The notes under the pieces are model-generated. The model was not told where the DNA came from. It ran no database searches and saw only the letters and a list, made by a program, of their open reading frames with translations. A stretch of 64,000 nucleotides of DNA from UBA6168 sp039819485 (GTDB taxonomy: Bacteria > Bacteroidota > Bacteroidia > Chitinophagales > Saprospiraceae): positions 1 through 64,000 of the forward strand of contig JBCBRY010000012.1 of assembly GCA_039819485.1 (NCBI GenBank), written 5' to 3'. Positions within the stretch are counted from its first letter, which is position 1; every line of letters begins with the position of its first letter. This document shows positions 34,766 to 44,445 of the stretch, piece by piece. A program made the translations under genes and the position numbers.

Positions 34766-35473
34766 TCAGCTATCAAAGGCCATCTGGCCGGTTCTTTCCT
34801 TGACCATTTCCAAAACAAGTTTCAATTGTTCTTTTTGATTCAGGTGGGTATTATCCAATACCACCGCATCGGCGGCCTGGGTCAGTGGACTGTCTGCGCG
34901 GGAAGAATCTATCCGGTCCCTTTCAGCCAAATTATTTTTCACTTCCTCAAAATCCACATCCATCCCTTTTTCGATCAATTCAACGTAGCGCCGGCGGGCC
35001 CTTTCTTCAACCTCGGCCGTCAGGAAGATTTTGAGCTCTGCGTTTGGAAACACAACGGTTCCAATGTCACGGCCGTCCATCACAATCCCTTTTTTTTCAC
35101 CCATTTGCTGTTGCTGTCTGACCATTTCCTTACGCACCTCAGAAATGGTAGCGACAGGACTAACGAAGTTGTTAACTGCCATCGACCGGATTTCAAGATT
35201 TACATTTTTGCCATTCAGGAAAATACAATTGCCTTCCGGGCGTAATTTGAATTCCAGGTGAATTTTATCAAGAGCATCGTTCACAGCCGATAGATCATGA
35301 ATATCTACTTGGTTTTCAAGGAAATAGAGCGTTACTGCGCGGTACATGTCACCAGTACTGATATACGCATAATTAAGTGCTTTCCCCAGTTCTCTGGCAA
35401 GGGTACTTTTCCCACAGGAGGAATGCCCGTCGATGGCAATTATGATTTTGTTCAATGCTACGTCGCTATTCAT
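34766..35473 (-). CDS. cmk: Cytidylate kinase
   Basis: This 235-residue P-loop enzyme phosphorylates CMP and dCMP. The Walker A is DGHSSCGKSTLA; the nucleotide-binding YISTGDMYRAV and the MDGRDIGTVV and RARRRYVEL motifs are all present. The length fits the bacterial family (about 225). It is preceded upstream on the same strand by a terminator (35506-35537), so it is probably transcribed separately from the OmpA gene. Confidence 0.95.
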   Translation of the reverse strand: MNSDVALNKIIIAIDGHSSCGKSTLARELGKALNYAYISTGDMYRAVTLYFLENQVDIHDLSAVNDALDKIHLEFKLRPEGNCIFLNGKNVNLEIRSMAVNNFVSPVATISEVRKEMVRQQQQMGEKKGIVMDGRDIGTVVFPNAELKIFLTAEVEERARRRYVELIEKGMDVDFEEVKNNLAERDRIDSSRADSPLTQAADAVVLDNTHLNQKEQLKLVLEMVKERTGQMAFDS

Positions 35474-35505
35474 ACGGCAAAGAAATGGGAATTTTATAAA
35501 AATGG

Positions 35506-35537
35506 AAAAGCCCTGCGGAAATTTCCACAGGGCTTTT
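35506..35537 (-). terminator. Terminator after the OmpA-family gene
   Basis: AAAAGCCCTG (35506-35515) and CAGGGCTTTT (35528-35537) form a GC stem with a 12-nt loop, and T residues follow on the - strand. It separates the T9SS trio from cmk. Confidence 0.8.
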
Positions 35538-35579
35538 GGATAAAACTTAGGGTGTTATTTCAAGTAACGTCCTAAGTTT

Positions 35580-38162
35580 TTAGAAAGGACAACTGTTGCA
35601 GCGGTCAACCTTAGCATTTGGATTGGCTTTCGAGATGACTTCTGCGGCCTTGTCACAATCACGGCAACCGATGACTTTAAACTCGGTACGGCGGTTCATC
35701 TGGTGCTGGCCTTCCGAGCAAGGTACATTGTTGACACAATCATTCACGTTGACTTTTTCACCGTAACCACGTGCTACCAAGCGGTCTCTTTCGATCCCTT
35801 TTTCGACCAGCCATTTTACCACAGAATCTGCACGACGCTGTGAGAGCCGGTTGTTGTAGTGGTAACTTCCACGGGCATCGGTATGCGAACCGATTTCGAT
35901 GATGTATTGTGTGTTCTCTTCCAGCAGCTTCTGCAGTTTTTCAAGTTCAGGCAAGGCGTCTTCTCTGATGTAAGCTCTGTCGAAATCATAATAGATGTGA
36001 AGCAGGTAAGGGATCGCTACGACTCCTCCTTCTGGATTTTGTACTCCTGTTTCTGGATCACCTCCTTGGCCGGGAGGAACTTCTACACCACCTTTGGTGC
36101 CTGGTTCATCTTCATCCCCTGAATTGGGATTTGGATCAACGTGACCGATCGGAAAACCATCTTCAATCAAAATCCCTTTATCGTACTCCTTTCCATCAGG
36201 ATATTTTCCGTCTGCCGGCAGTCGAGTGTCTTCATCCATCCATAACTTAGTTGACGGATCTAAATAAGTATGGTCTGTTTTGGTGGAAGGATTTCGTGGG
36301 TCAGTACCCGGTGGGTTGTTGGCAATGTCTTCAGGCCTCGTCGTTGTGGGCATCAGAAACAAATTTTCAACCAATGTCTCTGACTCGGTGAGTCCTTTGG
36401 TGCAAACATTTTCTGCGATCCCGGCGAAGTAACCATCCTGTGTTGCTTTCACCTTATAGCAGCATTCCCTATCCAATTTAAAATAGTAGCGTCCCGTGGT
36501 AGAAGTTACAAATGGCTCTGCCAGCGGCTGCCCGCAATCATTTTCGATGGTGACCACAACACCTTCCATCGGCAACCGGTTGAGACCATCAAAAACAATC
36601 CCCTCAATGTCAAACTCAGCACTGCGTCGCAATGGTATTTTAACCTCTAACTTGTCTGCCAGGGTTAAGTCCTTGGTACATGCTTCAGAGTCATTCGGTG
36701 TGTATTCTTCCTTGCTGGCTTTTAGGTCGCAGCAATCGTTGAGTTTCATATCAAATTTCACAAGTCCATCCATATCGGTCAGCATCGTGTCGCCTTTACA
36801 GGTTACGACAACTTCCGCACCTTCGATTGGCAGATCGGTACTTTCATCATAAACCAACACCTCTACAGGAACGGCAATTTTTTTGAAGCTGTAAATATCA
36901 TCCCGTCCAACACCTCCCTCGCGATCAGAAGAAAAGAACCCGCAAGTGCCTTCTTCATTAAAGATGACCCCAAAATCATCCGAAAGCGTATTGATCGGAT
37001 ACCCCATGTTTTCAGGTGCTTTCCAGGTACCTGATTCATCTTGTTCCGTATGATAAATGTCCAAACCTCCTAAACCGATTTGTCCATCTGACGAGAAGTA
37101 TAATTTTCCTTCCAAAGAAGCGTGTGGGAACAGTTCGTGTCCTTCAGTGTTTACTTCCGGGCCAAGGTTGACAGGTGGTCCCCAGCGGCCACTTTCTTTT
37201 TCAGAAACATATAAATCCATTCCACCGAACCCACCTGGCATATCTGAAGTGAAATATAGTTTATCGCCTTCAGCTGATAAAGTGGGGTGGGCTACAGAAT
37301 ACTCGTTACTGTTGAAAGGCAGACTTTGCAACTCGCCCCATTCTCCTTCACCTTCGCTCCTTGCATAAAAAACTTTTAACCGCATGATGCCATCGTCATC
37401 GAACTCTCTTTTTCCATCTTCGAAATTATTTCTGGTAAAAAATATTTCTTCACCATTGCGGGAAAAGGCGACCGCAGCGTCGTGAAATTTAGTGTTGATT
37501 TCGTTGGAGAACTTTTCCGGACGCCCAAAAACATAATTACCACAGCCTTCTTCTTTGCCTGTTTCACGCATGTCTACATAGTACAGTTCGAGGAAGTTGT
37601 TGTTGGTCCAGGCATGGACTCTGCGGATCATGGGATTGGTGTCTCTTTCAGAAGAAAAGACGATACCTCCTTTATAAAACTGAGGGCTGAAATCATCAGT
37701 CCCTGAATTGAAGTCCACTTCGTTTACTTCAAAAATACCAGCACTTTTTGTCATCAGTTCATCTTCATAATCGCATGCCCTCAATAACAACTGTCCTCTT
37801 TGATCATCAGGTGAAAGATCAACAAACTGCTGATACCACTCTCTGGCAATGTCACATTTGCCATTGCGCTGCAGCATCATGCCATAGTATAGTTTATGGA
37901 TCGGTTCGGATTCTGGTAAACGAACAACCTGCCCGTACCAAAATTCGGCGTTGGGTGTATCATTTACTTTGCGATAGGCTTCTGCCAGGTTGATCTTGGC
38001 TTCCGCTATGTCGCCATTCTCCAAAATTTGGTTGTAAAGATCGATGGCATCCATATATTCCAGATTGTCCATCTTTTGCTGGGCCTGCTTCAGCTTGCCA
38101 CTTTGCGCCACGGCGCTAAGGGAAATAAAGCAGCTTATGAGTAGGGAAAATAAAATACGCAT
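35580..38162 (-). CDS. TPR-PD40-OmpA family protein (T9SS-associated, PorE-like)
   Basis: This 860-residue protein has a signal peptide (about 1-19), TPR-like helices (about 22-130) and a WD40-like beta-propeller of PD40 repeats (about 140-420; HPTLSAEGDKLYFTSDMPGG and repeated LYFSSDG). Two carboxypeptidase-regulatory domains (about 425-500 and 510-590), a Pro/Gly-rich linker and a C-terminal OmpA domain (about 740-845, ending RNRLSQRRADSV-like and RTEFKVIGC) follow. OmpA domains hold peptidoglycan. This order matches PorE-like proteins that anchor T9SS machinery. It is last of three genes with PorP/SprF and a type B secreted protein. Confidence 0.88.
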   Translation of the reverse strand: MRILFSLLISCFISLSAVAQSGKLKQAQQKMDNLEYMDAIDLYNQILENGDIAEAKINLAEAYRKVNDTPNAEFWYGQVVRLPESEPIHKLYYGMMLQRNGKCDIAREWYQQFVDLSPDDQRGQLLLRACDYEDELMTKSAGIFEVNEVDFNSGTDDFSPQFYKGGIVFSSERDTNPMIRRVHAWTNNNFLELYYVDMRETGKEEGCGNYVFGRPEKFSNEINTKFHDAAVAFSRNGEEIFFTRNNFEDGKREFDDDGIMRLKVFYARSEGEGEWGELQSLPFNSNEYSVAHPTLSAEGDKLYFTSDMPGGFGGMDLYVSEKESGRWGPPVNLGPEVNTEGHELFPHASLEGKLYFSSDGQIGLGGLDIYHTEQDESGTWKAPENMGYPINTLSDDFGVIFNEEGTCGFFSSDREGGVGRDDIYSFKKIAVPVEVLVYDESTDLPIEGAEVVVTCKGDTMLTDMDGLVKFDMKLNDCCDLKASKEEYTPNDSEACTKDLTLADKLEVKIPLRRSAEFDIEGIVFDGLNRLPMEGVVVTIENDCGQPLAEPFVTSTTGRYYFKLDRECCYKVKATQDGYFAGIAENVCTKGLTESETLVENLFLMPTTTRPEDIANNPPGTDPRNPSTKTDHTYLDPSTKLWMDEDTRLPADGKYPDGKEYDKGILIEDGFPIGHVDPNPNSGDEDEPGTKGGVEVPPGQGGDPETGVQNPEGGVVAIPYLLHIYYDFDRAYIREDALPELEKLQKLLEENTQYIIEIGSHTDARGSYHYNNRLSQRRADSVVKWLVEKGIERDRLVARGYGEKVNVNDCVNNVPCSEGQHQMNRRTEFKVIGCRDCDKAAEVISKANPNAKVDRCNSCPF

Positions 38163-38258
38163 ATCTATTGTGGTTAATTTTTTCCGGGTAAGAGTGTGAA
38201 TGTAGAGTTGTCAAATGCCGATTGCAAAATGATATCAATAACAATCGGCATTTAACAA

Positions 38259-39275
38259 TTAAAAATATCTTGGTGTGACAACTTTTTTCTCGTCGAAGTT
38301 GAACTCGTAACCAAGCATGATTTCAAATGCGCCATTGGTCACATTATTCAATTCATTGGTGGTGTAATCATAAGCAACCCCGAAGCGGAAACCATTTTTC
38401 ATTACATAAGACATCCAGATGTCCATTGAATCATCAGAACTTCTGCCATCTTCGATGTAGGCAAATGAAGTTCTGTACGAAAGCCCGACCCACAAAGCTT
38501 CGTGGAATAGTAACGAAACGTCAAAATCCACTTCGTTAGGGGCGCCAATATCACGGAATTCATCAATTTTGGTAAATCGTTTATCCAATCCAACATTTTT
38601 CCACAAAATAGATGGCTTGAAAATCAGGGCATCACCCCTGAGCGGTATGGCAGCACCTGTACTGAAGTAGTAATGCCGTATTTGGCGGGCATAAATTGGT
38701 GTGACGGCAGAAGGCCTCAGGTCATATTCGACCAAGTGAGGAGAAGCGCCTCCAACATAGAAATGCTTATTGTAAAGGTAGAACCCAGCACCAAAGTTTG
38801 GCCGGAAAGAGCTGAGGTTTTCAGCATAGGCAGGGTCCACCTGGTTTTCCAAAAGCAGCTCGTTCCAATCTCCCCTGGTATTTTCAATTCCTCCCTGTAA
38901 ACCAATGCTCAATTTCAAAGATTTACCCAACGGTATCCGATAGGCGTAAATGACGTTGGCGCCAATCGAATTAGTCGGACCAATTTTATCATTGATCATG
39001 CTAAATCCGACCGCGACCCGTTCGTTGCGAAGCGGGGTATGGGCCGTCAGCGTTTGAGTGGATGGAGCACCTTCTATTTCGTACCACTGCGTACGGTGCA
39101 ATAAATTGACCGACATGTGCTCTTTTGACCCTGCATAGGCGGGGTTGAAAATTAGGCTATTGAACATATATTTTGTGAACATGGGATCTTGCTGGGCGAA
39201 AGCCACTTGTCCAACCAAAATCAATAGCGATAGAAAAGTCAATGTTTTTTTCATCATTGATAGTTTTTTAAACAA
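38259..39275 (-). CDS. PorP/SprF family T9SS membrane protein
   Basis: This 338-residue protein has a signal peptide (MMKKTLTFLSLLILVGQVAFAQ, with a start possible at residue 7) and a beta-barrel body. The family hallmark QQDPMFTKYMFNSLIFNPAYAG is right after the signal, and the strand-rich sequence ends in an aromatic residue. PorP/SprF proteins attach type B C-terminal-domain cargo to the surface machinery, and are often beside their cargo gene. Here the cargo gene is directly upstream (39373-41400) and the OmpA partner downstream. Confidence 0.93.
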   Translation of the reverse strand: MFKKLSMMKKTLTFLSLLILVGQVAFAQQDPMFTKYMFNSLIFNPAYAGSKEHMSVNLLHRTQWYEIEGAPSTQTLTAHTPLRNERVAVGFSMINDKIGPTNSIGANVIYAYRIPLGKSLKLSIGLQGGIENTRGDWNELLLENQVDPAYAENLSSFRPNFGAGFYLYNKHFYVGGASPHLVEYDLRPSAVTPIYARQIRHYYFSTGAAIPLRGDALIFKPSILWKNVGLDKRFTKIDEFRDIGAPNEVDFDVSLLFHEALWVGLSYRTSFAYIEDGRSSDDSMDIWMSYVMKNGFRFGVAYDYTTNELNNVTNGAFEIMLGYEFNFDEKKVVTPRYF

Positions 39276-39321
39276 AAGTCTGCTGGGGGCGATGTATATG
39301 AAAAGCTATCCGCAATCAGCT

Positions 39322-39356
39322 TTTAGCTATTAGCACACTTGGGGCTAATAGCTAAA
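39322..39356 (-). terminator. Hairpin between cargo gene and PorP/SprF gene
   Basis: TTTAGCTATTAGC (39322-39334) and its exact complement (39344-39356) flank a 9-nt loop just after the cargo stop codon on the - strand. T-run support is weak. It may lower read-through into the PorP/SprF and OmpA genes, giving more cargo than machinery. Confidence 0.55.
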
Positions 39357-39372
39357 GGCTTCAGGCCAATAG

Positions 39373-41400
39373 CTATTTGTTTATTTGTAAATAGCCTTTG
39401 AACTCTCGTCGGCCGTCCAAATTGAGGTAATAGAAATAAGTACCATCTGGTAGTGGCCTGCCTTCGTACAATCCACCCCAATCATTCTGATAGCCGACCG
39501 TATTGAAAACCAGGTTGCCCCATCGGTTGTAAATACTCAGGTCGCTATCTGGAAATTTTTCGATATTTTCAATGGTGAACGTTTCATTGATGCCATCATC
39601 ATTTGGAGAAAATCCATTGTAAATGATGATCGTGTCGGATTGAAAGCAAAGTATCTCTACGAGCACTGTTGCCGTGTCACAGCCATTGGGATTACAAAGA
39701 ACATATTCAAAAGAATCAAGTCCGCAGAAATCCGTATCGGGCAGATAATCAACTGTTTGATTTGGATTGGTCACTGTCAGGCCATTGTATGGGCCGTCAC
39801 CACCTGTATTAAGGTCGAGAACGGTGAGGGTATAGTCTGGACAGGGGCCAAGGGTATCATTGGCTAATATGTCAATATTTACGAGGGTGTTCAAAGGTGT
39901 AGTCGCCGCATCATCGACGGCAATGGGGGGTGGGGCATTGAAGCACGGGTCATTGACGTCCGGTACAACAGTGATGTATAGGTAGGTGGTGTCACAAACT
40001 CCATAGTCATCACAAATGACGATGCAAGCAGTGTCGGTTCCAAGATCAAGCCCGAAGGCATTGAGGCATAAAGTTACATCATCTACCGTAAATTCCACCT
40101 CTTCACCGGACAAAGCAGGACAAAAATTTTCTATATTTAAAATATTGCCTGCCAATTCAGTAGTGTCAATACAGTACAGCTCATTTGTACCAAGCAGGAT
40201 GGTGTCAATAATTGTACCAACCTCCGGTAGCAAAACATTCACACAGACGTAAGCAGTATCGACATTTCCCATCTCATCCATTAATAAAAAACAACCTTCG
40301 TCAAGTCCTTCAGCGATGCCTGTATATGTCACACAATGCGTGTTTTCGTCATATTCAAAAACTACGCTTTCACCGCTCTCATCAGGACAAATGTTTTCTA
40401 CAGAGATAATGGTACCGGTAAGGGTGGTCGTATCAACGCAAATACTATCAGTGAAATTGATGTATATTTCATCGTTCCATTTTTGGGAAGTAGCGGTACA
40501 CAAGTCATTGCCGACCGTTATGTTTAAATAAGTTGTATCACACATGCCCATTTCATCACAAGCTACAATACATGCAGTTTCGGTACCGTTGCAGGCAAGA
40601 CCCGTATATTTTACACAGTTGTTTAGCGTATCCAAATAAAAGGAAACGAAAGTGCCACTTGAGTCTGGACAAATGTTCTCAACAGACACAATGTCCGCAA
40701 CCAAAGAGGTCAGGTCAAGACAATAAGTATATGGTAGGCCATCGGCTTCAATGGTGTCATAAAATATAGTTGGGGGTAAAGGGAGCAAACATTCAACCAT
40801 GATCATCAAAGTATCTGTCATGCCTGTCTGATTATCAGAAATAATCATGGAATGCATGCCCGGCCCAAATGCAAACTCGGCACCCATAGGCAATAGCCCA
40901 AAATTGAGGCCGATTGTAGAAGGTGTCATATTGGCCAATACAGTGATCTCCATATCACTGTAGTTTTTGCCTGGAGCGCCTCCTTCAATACTGAGCGAAG
41001 CTGGGTTGTGTATCCAGTTTCCTTGCGGGTCCCACTGATTCATTTTGTTGACCAGGTCGTTAATATCAAAAAACACCTCACTGTAAGTGTTTCCGTTAAC
41101 GGACCATGAATCCAGTTCATACGGCCCAAAGTTGCCGAGTCCAAAAAGAGTGGTATAGGAGTAATTGATGGTGGTATCAAAATCACATCCGATAATGCCC
41201 GCCGTGTAGGGATTGCCATCCATGAAAATGGAGTAACCCGCCAAATCCGTTGCCGGGATCGGCAGGCAAATATCCAAGTTGGAACTGCAATCAAGCGTAT
41301 ACCGATGCAACGAATCAATCTGAAAGATAGATTGCGCTCCCAATAAGCCGGTCAAACACAGGGCGAGAACAGTGATGTAATGACGTTTTGTACATTTCAT
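39373..41400 (-). CDS. T9SS type B secreted protein with Cys-rich repeats
   Basis: This 675-residue protein has a signal peptide (about 1-22). Three repeats of about 105 residues (about 215-510) share the pattern D-x2-[LT]-x-G-x-I-x-S-[VI]-EN-[IF]-CP-x2-SG and CDxxGxCDTxYLxI. A cadherin/Ig-like segment follows (about 515-590, AVDDAATTPLNTLVNIDILANDT). The C-terminal type B sorting domain (about 595-675) reads NGFSPNDDGINETF and YNRWGNLVF. It should be exported and attached to, or released from, the surface. The neighbouring PorP/SprF and OmpA genes support this. Confidence 0.9.
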   Translation of the reverse strand: MKCTKRHYITVLALCLTGLLGAQSIFQIDSLHRYTLDCSSNLDICLPIPATDLAGYSIFMDGNPYTAGIIGCDFDTTINYSYTTLFGLGNFGPYELDSWSVNGNTYSEVFFDINDLVNKMNQWDPQGNWIHNPASLSIEGGAPGKNYSDMEITVLANMTPSTIGLNFGLLPMGAEFAFGPGMHSMIISDNQTGMTDTLMIMVECLLPLPPTIFYDTIEADGLPYTYCLDLTSLVADIVSVENICPDSSGTFVSFYLDTLNNCVKYTGLACNGTETACIVACDEMGMCDTTYLNITVGNDLCTATSQKWNDEIYINFTDSICVDTTTLTGTIISVENICPDESGESVVFEYDENTHCVTYTGIAEGLDEGCFLLMDEMGNVDTAYVCVNVLLPEVGTIIDTILLGTNELYCIDTTELAGNILNIENFCPALSGEEVEFTVDDVTLCLNAFGLDLGTDTACIVICDDYGVCDTTYLYITVVPDVNDPCFNAPPPIAVDDAATTPLNTLVNIDILANDTLGPCPDYTLTVLDLNTGGDGPYNGLTVTNPNQTVDYLPDTDFCGLDSFEYVLCNPNGCDTATVLVEILCFQSDTIIIYNGFSPNDDGINETFTIENIEKFPDSDLSIYNRWGNLVFNTVGYQNDWGGLYEGRPLPDGTYFYYLNLDGRREFKGYLQINK

Positions 41401-41788
41401 GGGAATGTCCTTTTTCTACGGGCATATCCCAGTAACCGGTATGGGAAAACGGGACTTGCCAAAATAAAGTGCGATGTTTAGTTTACAGTTTTGACAATAA
41501 AATTCTTACGTGAGGTGAAGCACTTAGAAGTTATTGCCGCTATAAGTTTGTGTTTGGAACAGGGTGTTTGTAGGCAGGTCGTTTTCTAATAGTATGTGTA
41601 AAATTGAATGTGTGTTTCTTGAATCGTGGAAATCAAATTATCATTTTCTATCATATATCTAATTCTATGCCAGAATTAATGAATTTTTTAATATGTATTA
41701 TTTTGGAAAACATGTTTCTACGGAAACAATGCGGATGTTGGATGGTCTAAATTAAATTTTGGGAAAAATTAGCTGAAACAGAATATTT
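41401..41788. other. Gene-free stretch
   Basis: About 390 bp upstream of the T9SS trio. It is A/T-rich and holds no convincing gene or repeat. It should contain the promoter of the trio on the - strand, but no clear TTG/TAnnTTTG pair was fixed. Confidence 0.45.
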
Positions 41789-42829
41789 TTATTCAGTCTT
41801 CACGAAATAAAGATGCCGGAGTATATTGTTATAGCGATTTTGATGGTAATAATCCCTGACCATTGCAATCGGTACAATCGCCTTAAGTTGGTTTGCCACC
41901 ATGTCTTTTTCTGGAAGAAAGTACCAGTCTTGCACCAGCCGAAAATAATCAATGTCACCTGGTTGGATTTTTTTTTGATAGAGTTCGATTTCCTCTTCAT
42001 ACTTTTCAGCGTCGAAGGTGAAGATTGTATCCAGGTGACCGGCAAGAATTGAATCCATGTCTTCTTCAGACAAAACATTGGTTAGGGGAAATCCATCACT
42101 TTCATCAAAAATCATACTTTTCTTGGCCAGTTCTCTATCAGTTATAAACTGATTAAAATCCAATTCACCTTTCACGACTTGAAACGAATTTTTATGGACC
42201 AGGGTCGTATTGTTGTCAGACGTCCAGGCTAAATGGATTGCAGTATCATCGACAGAATGTTTGTTGGGCCAGGCATCATCTGATTTAACCCATGCGAAGG
42301 GCAAGTAACTATGGTTGGTTCCTCTTCTGTCGGTCGTTGCCGGGGCAACGGCGATCAGGTAAGTTCCGATCGTTCCGGTCCTGCGGTCAAAGTACAGTGC
42401 CTGTTTGGTCAGGCAATATTTTAGATTTTCAATACTGTGGTGAAATACATGAAAGTGAAATCCATAACATGCTGTAAAATCAGGTAAAGTATCTCTTGAG
42501 TTTATCCTTTCCTCAATTTCTTGCGGGGTATATTGGCTGGAGAAATCAGGGGCTTTATAGGAGCGGATTTTACCGCTTATTATATTTTTGAGTAGCGTTT
42601 TTGGGAGCCAGTTTGTTGTCTTAGTCGCTTTAATGCCCTGGCCGGAAACAAATTTATTTAAAGTAATGGAACTTGCTTTATTTCCTTCCTGCCGTAAATC
42701 AAAATCATAAGCTAACTGAAATTCTGCGACCCATGTGATGTTGGAATCATTTTTCAGTTTTTCATACTGAGCATATACATTGGAAGAGATCAGAAAATAA
42801 AATAGGAGTGAAAAAAACAGGTACCTCAT
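41789..42829 (-). CDS. Secreted protein of unknown function, perhaps GldN-like
   Basis: This 346-residue protein has a signal peptide (about 1-20, ending NVYAQ). Two segments share a short pattern: LTKQALYFDRRTG..LIAVAPA (about 137-162) and LVQDWYFLPEKD..AIVPIA (about 303-328). This resembles the DWFFDKxRSxxxxRIIGIAP stretch of GldN/PorN, a T9SS ring component, but the rest does not clearly match. Proximity to T9SS genes makes a gliding or secretion role possible. I rate the family assignment as weak. Confidence 0.6.
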   Translation of the reverse strand: MRYLFFSLLFYFLISSNVYAQYEKLKNDSNITWVAEFQLAYDFDLRQEGNKASSITLNKFVSGQGIKATKTTNWLPKTLLKNIISGKIRSYKAPDFSSQYTPQEIEERINSRDTLPDFTACYGFHFHVFHHSIENLKYCLTKQALYFDRRTGTIGTYLIAVAPATTDRRGTNHSYLPFAWVKSDDAWPNKHSVDDTAIHLAWTSDNNTTLVHKNSFQVVKGELDFNQFITDRELAKKSMIFDESDGFPLTNVLSEEDMDSILAGHLDTIFTFDAEKYEEEIELYQKKIQPGDIDYFRLVQDWYFLPEKDMVANQLKAIVPIAMVRDYYHQNRYNNILRHLYFVKTE

Positions 42830-42900
42830 GATTTAATTTAATAGTTAAATCTAAATACGAAGCAAGGGTATAAAATATTTTTTTTAGCCTGAGCCTTAAA

Positions 42901-43023
42901 GCAAGTGATTAAAAAAAATGACACTTTTCCTCTATCTGAAACAGCGCTTTAGGCTATGGAAACCAAGCATTTGCCAAAATAAAAGTGTCATTTTTAGCGC
43001 TCGTTTTTTTGACCACCTGCTTA
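42901..43023. repeat. Dispersed ~130-bp hairpin element, copy 3 (interior inverted)
   Basis: The arms are at 42914-42928 and 42981-42995. The 52-nt interior reads as the reverse complement of the interiors of copies 1, 2 and 4, and the AGCGCT that normally precedes the left arm follows the right arm here. The outer parts, AAGTGATT on the left and GACCACCTGCTTAA on the right, keep the usual orientation. The right end supplies the stop codon region of the purM gene on the - strand. Confidence 0.82.
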
Positions 43024-44202
43024 ATAATCAAAATTCCCAAAAGGGCTCTCTACCCGAACCTGTTCTCCCTCTGCATATTCCACATAGCCAACTACTTGTG
43101 CCTCAATATTAAAACTGCGGGCAATGTCAACAACTGTTTGTGCGTCTTTCTCTTTTAAGTAAAATTCCAACCGGTGGCCCATGTTGAATACCTGGTACAT
43201 TTCTTTCCAACTGGTGCCAGATTCTTTTTGAATCAATTCAAATAAAGGTGGCAAATCCAACAGGTTATTTTTAATTATTTTTTTATTTTTAATAAAGTGC
43301 TGGACTTTAGTCTGGGCGCCGCCTGTGCAATGAATTAGTCCATGAATATCTTTCCTTTTAGCTCCCTGAAATATTTCTAAAACTTTTTTCAGCACAGGTA
43401 AATAGGTGCGGGTAGGGGAGAGCACCAATTTTCCGATGTGCATGTCCACTCCATCTATATTAATTGTTTCTGTTAATTTTTTTCCTCCCGTATAAATGAC
43501 TTCTTCCGGGGTATTTGCATCAAAACTATCCGGGTATTTTGCTGCATATATTTTTGAAAAAACATCGTGGCGGGCACTGGTCAAGCCGTTGCTGCCCATT
43601 CCACCATTGTATTCGTTTTCATAAGTAGCCTGCCCATAGGAAGCCAGCCCAACAATCACATCTCCTGCCTGGATATTATTGACAATCAAATCACTTTTTT
43701 TCATGCGGGCAAACGTAGTATATCCCACATCTATGGAACGGACAATGTCCCCGACATCAGCCGTTTCTCCCCCCGCCAGATGTAAACCGATGCCATGGGC
43801 GGCCATGTTTTCCGAAAAATCGACTGCGGCCTGAATTAAAGTAGCGATAACGTCTCCGGTAATTAAGTTCTTGTTCCGGCCAATTGTAGAGGATACCAAA
43901 ATACCATCAGTGCATCCCACGCAGGCCATATCGTCCAGGTTCATCACGAGGGCATCCTGTGCGATTCCTTTCCATACCTTCAAATCGCCGGTTTCCTTCC
44001 AATACATGTAAGCCAGGCTGGTTTTGGTTCCTGCGGTATCGGCGTGCATGATGTTACAGAATTCTGCATCACCACCGGCCACATCGGGTAAAATTTTGCA
44101 AAAAGCCAAAGGGAAAAGGCCTTTGTCCAAATGCTTAATGGCGGCGTGCACGTCTTCTTTTTTGGCGGAAACTCCCCTTAGGTCGTATTTGTAGTTGCTC
44201 AT
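43021..44202 (-). CDS. purM: Phosphoribosylformylglycinamidine cyclo-ligase
   Basis: This 393-residue enzyme makes aminoimidazole ribotide from FGAM with ATP, step five of purine synthesis. It shows the DTAGTKTSLAYMYW substrate loop (variant of DGVGTK), HLAGGETADVGD and the C-terminal VFNMGHRLEFY. The length is longer than E. coli PurM (345) but usual for Bacteroidota. Its last codon lies in copy 3 of the dispersed hairpin element, so insertion of that element may have set the current stop. Confidence 0.92.
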   Translation of the reverse strand: MSNYKYDLRGVSAKKEDVHAAIKHLDKGLFPLAFCKILPDVAGGDAEFCNIMHADTAGTKTSLAYMYWKETGDLKVWKGIAQDALVMNLDDMACVGCTDGILVSSTIGRNKNLITGDVIATLIQAAVDFSENMAAHGIGLHLAGGETADVGDIVRSIDVGYTTFARMKKSDLIVNNIQAGDVIVGLASYGQATYENEYNGGMGSNGLTSARHDVFSKIYAAKYPDSFDANTPEEVIYTGGKKLTETINIDGVDMHIGKLVLSPTRTYLPVLKKVLEIFQGAKRKDIHGLIHCTGGAQTKVQHFIKNKKIIKNNLLDLPPLFELIQKESGTSWKEMYQVFNMGHRLEFYLKEKDAQTVVDIARSFNIEAQVVGYVEYAEGEQVRVESPFGNFDY

Positions 44203-44445
44203 TTTTTTTATTGGTAGAAGGTAAAAAGTAGAGGATCGATGGATTTTTGGTAGGGCAAATATAGAAAGGTTGAATAGATTGAAAAGGTGGCAGTGCGGGA
44301 AATGAAGAATAAAGCATTTTCAGAAAAACTAACCCAGATGGCCCCTGAACAGAAAACTGATTTTAGGTAAAATATGGCTCGACAATTTAATTTAAAATAA
44401 GAATTTTTGAGAGCGACTCTATTTATTATTTAAACTAAAACTATC

